Below are positions 34,963 to 42,544 of a DNA stretch of 64,000 bases, in pieces (positions within the stretch are counted from its first letter, which is position 1; each line of letters opens with the position of its first letter). Source of the DNA: Polyangiaceae bacterium (GTDB taxonomy: Bacteria > Myxococcota_A > Polyangia > Polyangiales > Polyangiaceae); the NCBI GenBank assembly GCA_025937785.1, contig JAICQQ010000005.1, forward strand, positions 1 to 64,000, given 5' to 3'. The translations under genes were made by a program, and so were the position numbers. A model generated the notes under the pieces. That model was not told where the DNA came from. It worked only from the letters and a program-made list of their open reading frames with translations, and did not search any database.

Positions 34963-36024
34963 TCAAAACGCGCCGACAACGCCAAGTTCGAACCCGCGCG
35001 GACTCGGCGTCAGGAAGGGCAGGACCTGGGTGGCTGCGAGCGTGCCGTTCGATGGCTTGACGGGCGTACGCAACTCCTTGGGCAACGCGCGCTTTCGCTG
35101 CGTGCGAAATTCGGGGACGAAATTGACGTGCGCCTCGACGATGCCACCCGCGGCCACCGCCGCGAAGCTGTAGAAGCTGACGATCGCCACGGTGCGTGCG
35201 ATCTTTGCGTTGCGCGTGATGTCACTGCCGTAGGCGAGCGGATCGATCAGCGCATACTGGTAACCCATGACGCCCACGGCCCCTAGCGTCGTGCCGAGCA
35301 GCAGGCTCTCGCTGAGCAAAAACACGGTCCCGAGGGTGCTGCTGCGATTCTGGTACTGGCCGGCACCGAAAGGCAGACTTGCCACGAAGCGGCTGCTCCG
35401 TTCGACGACGATCTCGGTGCTGGCCAGCTCTTCCAGCTTCTTCACTCGGTCGCGCTCGGCCTGCTCGCTGGCCTTCATTTCGCGCGCCGCACGAGCCAAC
35501 GCGGCAAGCCGCTTTTCCTCCTCGGCCTTGATCGCATCGGCAAACTCTTTGCGCACCTGCAAGAAGAGGCTGACGAGGGGCGGCGGGAAGGTCAGGCTGT
35601 CCGGAGTGCCCATGGTCGGGTTTTGCGTCAGCGCAGCTCTGAGCGGCGCGATCGCCTCCTTCTCGCGCCCGCTCATGACCAAGCAGGTCGCGTGGTAGAG
35701 CCGAGCTTCCTCGATCACTTCGGAGTTGCTCAGACGATCCTTGTTGTCTGGGTTGAGCAGCCGCACCACTTCTCGCGTGCAGTCCTCGTACTTGCCCCCG
35801 GAGTACAAGCTCACGATGCGCTCGAGCTCGCCAGCGTCACTCAGGCGCGCGCGCGGGGGGTTCGGCGCGGTGGACGCGGGTGAGGCAGGCCCAGCCGCTG
35901 CGGGCACCGGAGCCGACGCGGCGGGGGCGGCAGGAACCGCGGGCTGGGCCAGCGCTGGAACGCTCTGCCCCCACAGTAACGCAGCGATGGCCCCGACGAC
36001 GATGCTTGGACGAGTTCTGCTCAT
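34963..36024 (-). CDS. exported TPR/coiled-coil protein with C-terminal membrane segments
   Basis: The 353-residue protein starts at ATG 36024 with a signal peptide (VVGAIAALLWGQSVPALAQP), followed by a Pro/Ala-rich spacer. Residues about 60-150 look TPR-like (a helix pair, then LSNSEVIEEARLYHATCLVMSGREKEA). A charged coiled coil lies near 165-205 (Glu, Lys, Arg-rich). The C terminus has an ASLPFGAGQYQNRSS turn and several hydrophobic segments, a layout seen in uncharacterised myxobacterial envelope proteins. An in-frame ATG at 36084 would extend it, but the signal peptide argues for 36024. The gene is convergent with the ferritin-like gene, eight bases apart. No function can be assigned. Confidence 0.7.
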   Translation of the reverse strand: MSRTRPSIVVGAIAALLWGQSVPALAQPAVPAAPAASAPVPAAAGPASPASTAPNPPRARLSDAGELERIVSLYSGGKYEDCTREVVRLLNPDNKDRLSNSEVIEEARLYHATCLVMSGREKEAIAPLRAALTQNPTMGTPDSLTFPPPLVSLFLQVRKEFADAIKAEEEKRLAALARAAREMKASEQAERDRVKKLEELASTEIVVERSSRFVASLPFGAGQYQNRSSTLGTVFLLSESLLLGTTLGAVGVMGYQYALIDPLAYGSDITRNAKIARTVAIVSFYSFAAVAAGGIVEAHVNFVPEFRTQRKRALPKELRTPVKPSNGTLAATQVLPFLTPSPRGFELGVVGAF

Positions 36025-36144
36025 TCTCGCGGCCGGACCAACCTTCAGAAACCCGCTAGTGTGGTGAATCTCGATTCGCCACACAAATCAACAAAGCTCT
36101 GCTGGTGGGGACACTAGTCTTGATAGAGCCGCGCGATTCTCGAA

Positions 36145-36440
36145 GACAGGATACTAGGACCTGTCCCTGAATGGGTCCGGCCCGTGAACGTTAACGTGCC
36201 CGTGCCCGTGCCCGAGAAGTCGAGGAAAGGGCCGCCCACCTCGCGGTAGTGCTTCGATGATCGCGCGTTCGCGATGACGAGAAAATTCAGTGCGAATTGA
36301 TACACTTCCAACCCTCATGCTGGAGCATCCTGCTCCGGTCATTGGCACCAGCTTGGCATCGGTTGCGCTTTTTCGGGCACGGGCACGTTTACGTTCACGT
36401 TTACGGGGTCGTTCAGCCGAATTCAGGACAGGATACTAGG
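36145..36440. repeat. repeat element with inverted GTGCCC/GTGAAC hexamer runs
   Basis: This non-coding element fills the 411-base gap between two minus-strand genes. Its ends share a 14-base direct repeat GACAGGATACTAGG (36145-36158 and 36427-36440). Next to these are inverted partners: CCTGTCCCTGAAT at about 36160-36172 and ATTCAGGACAGG at 36421-36432. Inside, a GTGAAC/GTGCCC hexamer run at 36184-36214 is complementary to one at 36374-36406, so the arms could pair. A small hairpin GGAGCA-TCC-TGCTCC lies at 36322-36336. It ends four bases inside the kinase gene. A non-autonomous, REP- or MITE-like element is the best explanation; no transposase gene is present. Confidence 0.65.
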
Positions 36441-38265
36441 GCCACGCAATGCTGAAGGTTCGACCGGGCGACAGGGCTACGTCAATCTCTTTGGGGCTCG
36501 CCGCCGATTCGGGGGGTGGAATCACATGGCAGCGCAGCGCGAGCGACGCCTCGTCGAGCTCGATTCGGCGACTTTCCCCAGGGAGCAGCTGGCCGGCCAC
36601 TCCGCAGCTGGCCTTGGCACCGGGGGGCGCGTCGAGGGACAGGACAGCCGGTTTGAAGGGGATATGGCCCTTCACCACCTGGACACCTTCCCCGGCGGAC
36701 ACCTGGACGGTGTGGGGCGGCGGGTGTTCGCAGCACTCGGTATTGGGCGGGATGAACTCGAAGGTGTGGGGGCCAACGCTCAGCTCTTGGCGCTCGTACC
36801 AGGGCCGCACCTGCCCATCGATGCGCACCGTGGCGCTCTGCGGACCGTCGATCACGATGCGCACCGCCCGCACCTGATCGAGTTCGGGTTCGGCCTTGGG
36901 AGCCTTGGGCCGACCCAACCGGGGGACGCGCTTCACCGGTGCCCGCTGGCTCGGCGTGCTGGCCGCCGGTGCTGTGTCGGGCCGCTTGCTTTCGGGGCGT
37001 TCGGCCGTCACCGCCGAGCGCGCCTGCTCGCCCGGCCGGGGCGCCGCAGCGTCCGATCGCGGTTCGGCCGCCACCTCGGTGAAGTGCTGGAAACCGAAGA
37101 TGCCTGCGCCAAGCATCAAAAGCCCGCCCCCGACGACCAGCGCTCCGGTGCGCAGCGTGCGCCGCAGCCGCTGCCGCCGCGCGAGCCCCGCCACCTCTGC
37201 CAAGAGCTCGGTGTTGTCGGGGCGAAACGCCAGCGCTCGGTTGAACAGCGCCGCGGCCCGCGGCATTTCTTGCTTTTGGCGTGCTTCGCGTCCGAGCTCG
37301 GTCAGCCTCGGGACGACGCGCGCGGCGTAACCTTCGCCGTAGCTCTGCGAGTCATCGAGATACGCTTCGAGCTCGGCGGCAGCATCGGGAAATCCGAGCA
37401 CCCCGAGCTCCGCCTCCAGCGCGTCGGCGAGATCGTCGGCGCTCGGGTAGCGATCTTCTTGCTTGTGGGCCAGAGCCTTTTCGACGATGCGGCTCCAGCT
37501 CGCCCCCACGGTGGGGCGAGCGCGCTCGGGCGGCGTGAAGCTGCCGTCGAGCACCCGGCGCAGCACTTGTGCAGGATTCTTACCTTCGAAGGGCAACGAC
37601 CCGACCATGCACTCGTACAACAACACGCCAAGACCGAAGACGTCCGCGCGCGCGCTGACGTCCCCGCCCTCGATCTGCTCTGGAGCCATGTGGGCTGGCG
37701 AGCCGAGCACCTGCCCCGTCGAAGTGACGCCCTGAGCATCGAGCAACTTCGCGATGCCGAAGTCGGTGATCTTCACGCGAACGGGCGAGCTGTCCTTGCG
37801 GCGGCCCTTGTCGCTAGTTTCGCTGACAATCAAGACGTTCTCGGGCTTGACGTCGCGGTGCACGACGCCCTGCCGGTGCGCGTGATTCAACCCCCGGGCA
37901 ATCTGCACCCCGATCGCGGCGGCGATCTCCGCCGGCAGATGGCCGTGCTCCACCAGCAGCTTACGCAACGTCGTACCGCGAATCAGTTCGACGACCAGGT
38001 AGCGTTCGGGATCTTCCTCGCTCGAGACGTCGTAGACCTCGACGATGTTCGGATGCTTGACCTTCGCGACCGCGCGCGCCTCGCTCGCGAAACGCGCAGC
38101 GACCTCTTTGTTCTCGCGCAAATGACGATGGATCACCTTGACGGCAACGTCCCGCCCCAGACGCTTGTCGTGAGCACGATAGACCGTGGCCATACCGCCA
38201 TGACCGATCTCCTCGTACAGGTCGTACTTGCCGAGTATGGGCTTGGCTTCTGCCGCGACGCTCAG
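36436..38265 (-). CDS. Ser/Thr protein kinase with membrane segment and secreted C-terminal domain
   Basis: The full kinase requires a CTG start at 38265, which has GGAGG seven bases upstream. This adds 24 residues before the first ATG and restores the glycine loop (EEIGHGGMATVYRAH). A stop codon lies just beyond, and no ATG, GTG or TTG occurs in the interval. The 609-residue protein has the ATP lysine at 43, HRDVKPEN at 136, DFG and MAPEQ. A region with VDIIGxx-free helices and a TPR-like segment follows the kinase domain. One membrane helix lies near 370-395. The extracellular part has a Pro/Ala/Lys linker and a beta-rich domain (about 475-605) with a PEGA-like IVIDGPQSATVRIDGQ strand and a CC pair. 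Confidence 0.85.
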   Translation of the reverse strand: MSVAAEAKPILGKYDLYEEIGHGGMATVYRAHDKRLGRDVAVKVIHRHLRENKEVAARFASEARAVAKVKHPNIVEVYDVSSEEDPERYLVVELIRGTTLRKLLVEHGHLPAEIAAAIGVQIARGLNHAHRQGVVHRDVKPENVLIVSETSDKGRRKDSSPVRVKITDFGIAKLLDAQGVTSTGQVLGSPAHMAPEQIEGGDVSARADVFGLGVLLYECMVGSLPFEGKNPAQVLRRVLDGSFTPPERARPTVGASWSRIVEKALAHKQEDRYPSADDLADALEAELGVLGFPDAAAELEAYLDDSQSYGEGYAARVVPRLTELGREARQKQEMPRAAALFNRALAFRPDNTELLAEVAGLARRQRLRRTLRTGALVVGGGLLMLGAGIFGFQHFTEVAAEPRSDAAAPRPGEQARSAVTAERPESKRPDTAPAASTPSQRAPVKRVPRLGRPKAPKAEPELDQVRAVRIVIDGPQSATVRIDGQVRPWYERQELSVGPHTFEFIPPNTECCEHPPPHTVQVSAGEGVQVVKGHIPFKPAVLSLDAPPGAKASCGVAGQLLPGESRRIELDEASLALRCHVIPPPESAASPKEIDVALSPGRTFSIAWP

Positions 38266-38488
38266 GTGTCAGCCTCCGTACACAAAGTGCCGACTGATAA
38301 TGCCACAGAAGGCGTTTCAATGCTGTAGCCAGCAACGCGTGCCGCGCACAGTAACCCTGTTAAATATTTAAAATATTTGAATAAATGTACAAAGGGTCGT
38401 GCCGACGAGCTCAAACCCATGCCGCCACTCGCTGCGTTCGATTTTGTCCGGCGTGCAAGGCGGGTGACGCGCGCGCTGCCGTCCTGCT
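38266..38488. promoter_or_regulatory. divergent promoter region with AT-rich island
   Basis: This 223-base region lies between the CTG-start kinase and lysA. In otherwise GC-rich DNA, about 38358-38396 is strongly AT-rich (TTAAATATTTAAAATATTTG with a repeated AAATATTT). It could act as an UP element, a strand-opening region or a DNA-binding-protein site. No precise -35/-10 pair is convincing. The ribosome binding site GGAGG for the kinase is at 38273-38277 on the minus strand. Confidence 0.5.
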
Positions 38489-39751
38489 ATGTCCGCCGCG
38501 ATGACCACATTCGCCCGCGATCAGGACGGCCATGCCACCTTGGGAGGCACCCGGCTCAGCACGCTGCTCGAGCAAGCCCACGTGCCGACTCCTGCCTATG
38601 TCTACGACCTCGACGGCATCGAACGCGCCGCGAGCCAGCTGAAACAGGCGTTCGGAAGTAGGCGCCATCTGATCGCCTATGCCATGAAGGCGAACGGCGC
38701 CGGTTCGATCTTGAGGACCCTCAGGGACGCCGGCACGGGCGTGTGTTTGGTGTCGGGCGGCGAAATGAAGGTAGCGCTGGGCGCCGGCATCCTCCCCGGT
38801 CGCATGGTGATCAGCGGAGTCGCCAAGGCCGACTGGGAAATCGACATGGCGATCAGCCAGGGCCTGTACGCGATCCAGGTCGAGTCCCTCGAGGAGCTCG
38901 CGCGTATCGCGGGGCGCGCCCGCTCACTCGGGCGTCAGGCGCGGGTGGGATTGCGCATCAATCCCGGCGTGGAGATCGAGTCGCACTCGCACATAGCGAC
39001 CGGGCACGATGCGGCCAAATTCGGCATTCCGCGCGCGGACGTCAGCGCCGCTTTCGAACGCATCGACGCCAGCGAATGGCTGGTGTCCGTGGGTGTCTCC
39101 ACCCACGTCGGTTCGATGCTCCCCACACCCAAGGCATACGTGGAATCGGCGACTGCCGTGTGCGAAATCGCGCGGCAGCGGCTAGCGAGCGGGGGCACAC
39201 TCGAATACATGAACTTCGGCGGTGGCTTCGGCATCGACTACGGCCCACAAGCCGCGGATGCTCCGACAGAGTTCGCACAGGCCGCCGTGACGCTCGCGGC
39301 CAAGCACGGCTTGGACGAACTGGAGCTCGTGGTCGAGCCCGGCAGGTCGCTGGTGGGCCCTTACGGAATGCTGGTGGCCTCCGTGCGACAAGGCAAGGAG
39401 AGCCCAGCCCGCCGCTGGTTGATGATCGACGCGGGCATGAACGACCTGCTCAGGCCCGCCTTGTACGGTGCGTTCCACCGCATCGAGCCGCTCGAACGGC
39501 TGCCGGGGACCAAAGAATGGCGCGTGGTCGGCCCCATCTGCGAGAGCAGCGACGATTTCGGGACACATGCGCTCGGCGAACTCCCCGAGCGGGTAGTGGT
39601 CAGGGACACCGGGGCCTATGGCTTCGTGATGGCGAGCGAATACAACGGGCGGGCGCTGCCGAGCGAGGTGTTCACGAAGAACGGAACCGTGGTCCACACC
39701 TCGCCGAGCCCCGGCGTCGACTTTTGGGTCGAGCGCCGGCTGCAGGCTTGA
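38489..39751 (+). CDS. lysA: diaminopimelate decarboxylase
   Basis: LysA removes a carboxyl group from meso-diaminopimelate to make lysine. The 420-residue protein is a fold III PLP enzyme. The Schiff-base lysine is K67 in YAMKANG. Other landmarks are VSGGEMKVAL, the GVSTHVGS segment, the phosphate-binding GGGFGIDYG, VEPGRSLV, the active-site PICESSD (C-E-S-S-D where C-E-S-G-D is usual) and the C-terminal tyrosine in MASEYNGR. This combination favours DAP decarboxylase, though a related ornithine/arginine decarboxylase is the alternative. ATG 38489 is used; ATG 38501 is equally possible, and no clear ribosome binding site separates them. A terminator-like hairpin follows at 39794-39819. Confidence 0.85.
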   Translation: MSAAMTTFARDQDGHATLGGTRLSTLLEQAHVPTPAYVYDLDGIERAASQLKQAFGSRRHLIAYAMKANGAGSILRTLRDAGTGVCLVSGGEMKVALGAGILPGRMVISGVAKADWEIDMAISQGLYAIQVESLEELARIAGRARSLGRQARVGLRINPGVEIESHSHIATGHDAAKFGIPRADVSAAFERIDASEWLVSVGVSTHVGSMLPTPKAYVESATAVCEIARQRLASGGTLEYMNFGGGFGIDYGPQAADAPTEFAQAAVTLAAKHGLDELELVVEPGRSLVGPYGMLVASVRQGKESPARRWLMIDAGMNDLLRPALYGAFHRIEPLERLPGTKEWRVVGPICESSDDFGTHALGELPERVVVRDTGAYGFVMASEYNGRALPSEVFTKNGTVVHTSPSPGVDFWVERRLQA

Positions 39752-39793
39752 GCGAATCTCGAGGTGAGATGACCTCATCCCACCTCCGTTCCG

Positions 39794-39819
39794 CGCGGGG
39801 CCGGTAACGGGGCCCCGCG
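39794..39819 (+). terminator. GC-rich terminator-like hairpin after lysA
   Basis: A perfect 9-base-pair stem CGCGGGGCC/GGCCCCGCG encloses an 8-base loop and is followed by TTTCGCTT. The T run is short, so it may be a weak intrinsic terminator. It lies between the lysA stop and the start of the next kinase at 39885. A smaller hairpin with GAGGT/ACCTC arms lies just upstream. Confidence 0.6.
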
Positions 39820-39884
39820 TTTCGCTTGCTACGCCAAACCGGTCACTGCATAGTTGACGAGCCCCACCAGCGTTTCAGCTCCGC

Positions 39885-41393
39885 ATGCCCCACTCGGTCC
39901 CTTCCGGCTACCACTCGCCCGTCGCACCCGGCGACGTGCTGGCCAACAAGTATCGGGTCGAGCGGGTGTTGGGTGCCGGTGGCATGGGCGTGGTCGTAGC
40001 CGCGATGCACCTCGAGCTGCAAGAGCTGGTGGCGGTCAAGTTCCTCCACCCCGAGGCGATCGAGAGCCCCGAAGCCGCCGCCAGGTTTCTGCGCGAAGCA
40101 CGCGTGGCGGTCAAGATCCGGAGCGAGAACGTCGCCCGAGTGATCGACGTGGGCCGGCTCGACAACGGCGCCCCCTACATGGTCATGGAGTACCTCGAAG
40201 GTGAAGACCTTGCAGCCCAAGTGCTGCGTGGCCCCCTGGCCATCGAGACCGCGGTCGACTACGTGATCCAGGCCTGCTCCGCCATGGGCGAGGCGCACAA
40301 AGTGGGCGTCGTGCACCGCGACCTCAAGCCCGCCAACCTGTTCGTGGTGCTCCGTTCGGACGGCACGCCCATCGTCAAAGTGCTCGATTTCGGGATCTCG
40401 AAGCTGAGCGTGCCCGACCTGTCCGACGCGGGGCTCACGAAGACATCTACGATGATGGGGTCGCCTTATTACATGTCGCCCGAGCAGATGCGCTCCGCTC
40501 GCGACGTGGACGTGCGCACGGACGTCTGGGCGCTCGGCGTGATCCTGTTCGAGCTGCTCACCGCTGAAAACGCATTCGGCGGCACCTCGTTGCCCGAGCT
40601 CGTAGCGAACATCATGACCGTGGGCCCGCGTTCGTTGAGAGAGCTGAGACCCGAGGTCCCCGAGGGCCTGGCCAGCGTGGTGTATCGCTGCCTCCAGAAA
40701 GAGCCCGCGAGCCGCTTCCAGAACGTCGTAGATCTCGCGCAAGCGCTCGTCCCCTACGCCCCTGGGCGCGACGCGCAGCTCACGGTCGAGCGGCTTTCGC
40801 GAGTGATGGGCGTGACCGCAAACGTGGTGCAGTCGCGCAGCACCCCGCCGGCGACCAGCCCGCTCGGCGCGACGAACACCAGCTGGAGTGAAACCAAGAA
40901 GCCGGGCGGGCCGCGGCGATCCGTGCTCTTGGGGGGCGGCGCCTTGGCCGCGGCGGCGATCGCATCCGTGGCGTGGTTCGTCGCCCGCTCGTCGGCGGTA
41001 GCCACGACCACACCTTCGGCCGAGCCCGCGAAGCTTGCGGCTCCCCCAACCGGCGTGCCAGCCGCGGACACAGCGAACCGGGCGCTTGCGCCACCCCCTA
41101 GCGCCGCGAGCTCCGTGGCTCCACCGCCTGCCGAGATCACCGCCGCCCCCGCACTCGTCGAGGAGTCCGCAGCGGCGGCAGCCTCCGCAGCTGCAGCGGC
41201 CGCTGCGGAGGTGGAAGAAGCTAGGCCGGCCGGGTCGCGCGCGCCTGCCGCTTCCAGGAGCAAGAAGCCCGCGGCAGCCTCCAAGCGACCCGCTGCCGCC
41301 GCTGAGCCAGGGGCGGCACCTACACCCACCCCTGCTGCCGAAAAGCAGCCGCCGTCTTCAGTTAAGAACCCACTCAACATCGAGCTGAAGTAG
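39885..41393 (+). CDS. Ser/Thr protein kinase with Ala/Pro-rich extracytoplasmic tail
   Basis: The 502-residue protein is a complete Hanks-type kinase. The glycine loop VLGAGGMGVV is followed by AVKFLHPE, HRDLKPAN, KVLDFGISK and MSPEQM. The kinase domain covers about 20-290. One membrane helix lies near 345-367 (LLGGGALAAAAIASVAWFVA). The tail is Ala/Pro/Lys-rich low complexity without a recognisable sensor domain. The gene follows lysA and a terminator-like hairpin, so it probably has its own promoter. It is followed 65 bases later by the TPR/PEGA gene, which may be its partner or target. Substrates are unknown. Confidence 0.92.
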   Translation: MPHSVPSGYHSPVAPGDVLANKYRVERVLGAGGMGVVVAAMHLELQELVAVKFLHPEAIESPEAAARFLREARVAVKIRSENVARVIDVGRLDNGAPYMVMEYLEGEDLAAQVLRGPLAIETAVDYVIQACSAMGEAHKVGVVHRDLKPANLFVVLRSDGTPIVKVLDFGISKLSVPDLSDAGLTKTSTMMGSPYYMSPEQMRSARDVDVRTDVWALGVILFELLTAENAFGGTSLPELVANIMTVGPRSLRELRPEVPEGLASVVYRCLQKEPASRFQNVVDLAQALVPYAPGRDAQLTVERLSRVMGVTANVVQSRSTPPATSPLGATNTSWSETKKPGGPRRSVLLGGGALAAAAIASVAWFVARSSAVATTTPSAEPAKLAAPPTGVPAADTANRALAPPPSAASSVAPPPAEITAAPALVEESAAAAASAAAAAAAEVEEARPAGSRAPAASRSKKPAAASKRPAAAAEPGAAPTPTPAAEKQPPSSVKNPLNIELK

Positions 41394-41458
41394 ACTGCGA
41401 GTCGCCTGGTTCGTGGCATCACTACGGCCGGGGCGCTTGAGAGTTGGGTGAAACGCCG

Positions 41459-42490
41459 ATGCGAAATCATACGAAGGGCCGCTGGCTGAGCTTTGTTTGC
41501 ACGATCGCTCTGCTGAGCGGGACCACGCTCGCCCCTGCACAACAGCCTGCCGCTGGCGCCGCGCGAGGCACCGAAGCGGTCGGTGAGCGCAAGCCGCTCG
41601 CAGAAAGCCTGACGGGCGTCGCGCGCGCCGAGTACGAAGCCGGGCGCATTCTGTACATGGATGGCGACTACCAAACCGCCGTCGTGAAGTTCGAGCGAGC
41701 CTATCAGGAGTCGAAAGACCCCCGCCTGTTGTGGAACATGGCCGCGGCCGAGAAGAATTTGCGCCACTACGTGCGCGTGGAAGAGCTGGTACGGCGCTAC
41801 CTCGACGAGAGCGGCGCGCAGCTGACCGAGACCGAGCGCGCGGATGCACAGGTGCTGCTCGACACGGTGTCGCAATTCATCGGCGACGTGACGATCAAGG
41901 TGCAGCCCGACGGCTCGAGCGTCGCTGTCGACGGCGCGGCCGTGGGCGTCACCCCGCTCCCGAAACCCGTACGTCTCGAGATCGGGACGCGCCTCCTGGA
42001 AATCAAGAAGGACGGGTTCGTTCCGCAGCGTGAGTCGTTCCAGATCAGCGGCGGCAGCCAATTGCTCGAATTCAACCTCGAGCAGGAGCTTCACCAGGGG
42101 ACGCTGCGCATCCTGGCCGACCCCGGCAACATCATCCATGTCGACGGCAAGGTGGTCGGCACCACCGAATGGCAAGGTACGCTCGCGAGCGGCGCACACA
42201 ACGTGCACGTCACGGCCGACGGCTTCCGACCGTACCGCAGCGACACGGTCGTCCAAGACAATCAGACGACGACACTGCGTATCACTCTGCAAGAAGACGC
42301 GAGACCCCTCGGCGCCATGAGCCCCGAAGACAGTAAGAACGATTACATGTGGGCATGGATCGCCGGCGGCGCCGTCGTGGTGAGCGGGCTGGCGATCGGC
42401 AGCTACTACCTGTTCCGTCCCGAAGACTCGGGGCCGCCAGCACCGGTGGACGGAACACTCGGCACCATCGAGCTGCCCTTCGGCTTCTAG
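41459..42490 (+). CDS. exported TPR and PEGA domain protein
   Basis: The 343-residue protein starts at ATG 41459 with a signal peptide (LSFVCTIALLSGTTLAPAQQ). A TPR-like helical region follows (about 55-125, AEYEAGRILYMDGDYQTAV). Two PEGA-type beta domains come next: the first near 140-200 (GDVTIKVQPDGSSVAVDG and the VRLEIGTRLLEIKKDGF strand), the second near 215-280 (LRILADPGNIIHVDGKVVG). A membrane helix lies near 300-318 before a short tail. PEGA domains commonly mediate envelope interactions. An in-frame TTG at 41444 is possible but less likely. Its place after a kinase suggests a shared envelope-signalling role. Confidence 0.78.
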   Translation: MRNHTKGRWLSFVCTIALLSGTTLAPAQQPAAGAARGTEAVGERKPLAESLTGVARAEYEAGRILYMDGDYQTAVVKFERAYQESKDPRLLWNMAAAEKNLRHYVRVEELVRRYLDESGAQLTETERADAQVLLDTVSQFIGDVTIKVQPDGSSVAVDGAAVGVTPLPKPVRLEIGTRLLEIKKDGFVPQRESFQISGGSQLLEFNLEQELHQGTLRILADPGNIIHVDGKVVGTTEWQGTLASGAHNVHVTADGFRPYRSDTVVQDNQTTTLRITLQEDARPLGAMSPEDSKNDYMWAWIAGGAVVVSGLAIGSYYLFRPEDSGPPAPVDGTLGTIELPFGF

Positions 42491-42544
42491 CCGGGCCCTC
42501 CAGCGGCGCGGCGCGAGCTCACGCTCCGCCCCGACCGCCGGTGG

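Noticed and set aside
36342-36358. Sigma-54-like promoter TTGGCACCAGCTTGGCA on the plus strand
   Set aside because: The -24/-12 GG and GC spacing fits, with two mismatches, but no plus-strand gene follows; the next gene is on the minus strand and convergent. It lies inside the repeat element.
36184-36406. CRISPR array from GTGCCC repeats
   Set aside because: Units are six bases with no spacers, and the two runs are inverted; this is not a CRISPR arrangement.
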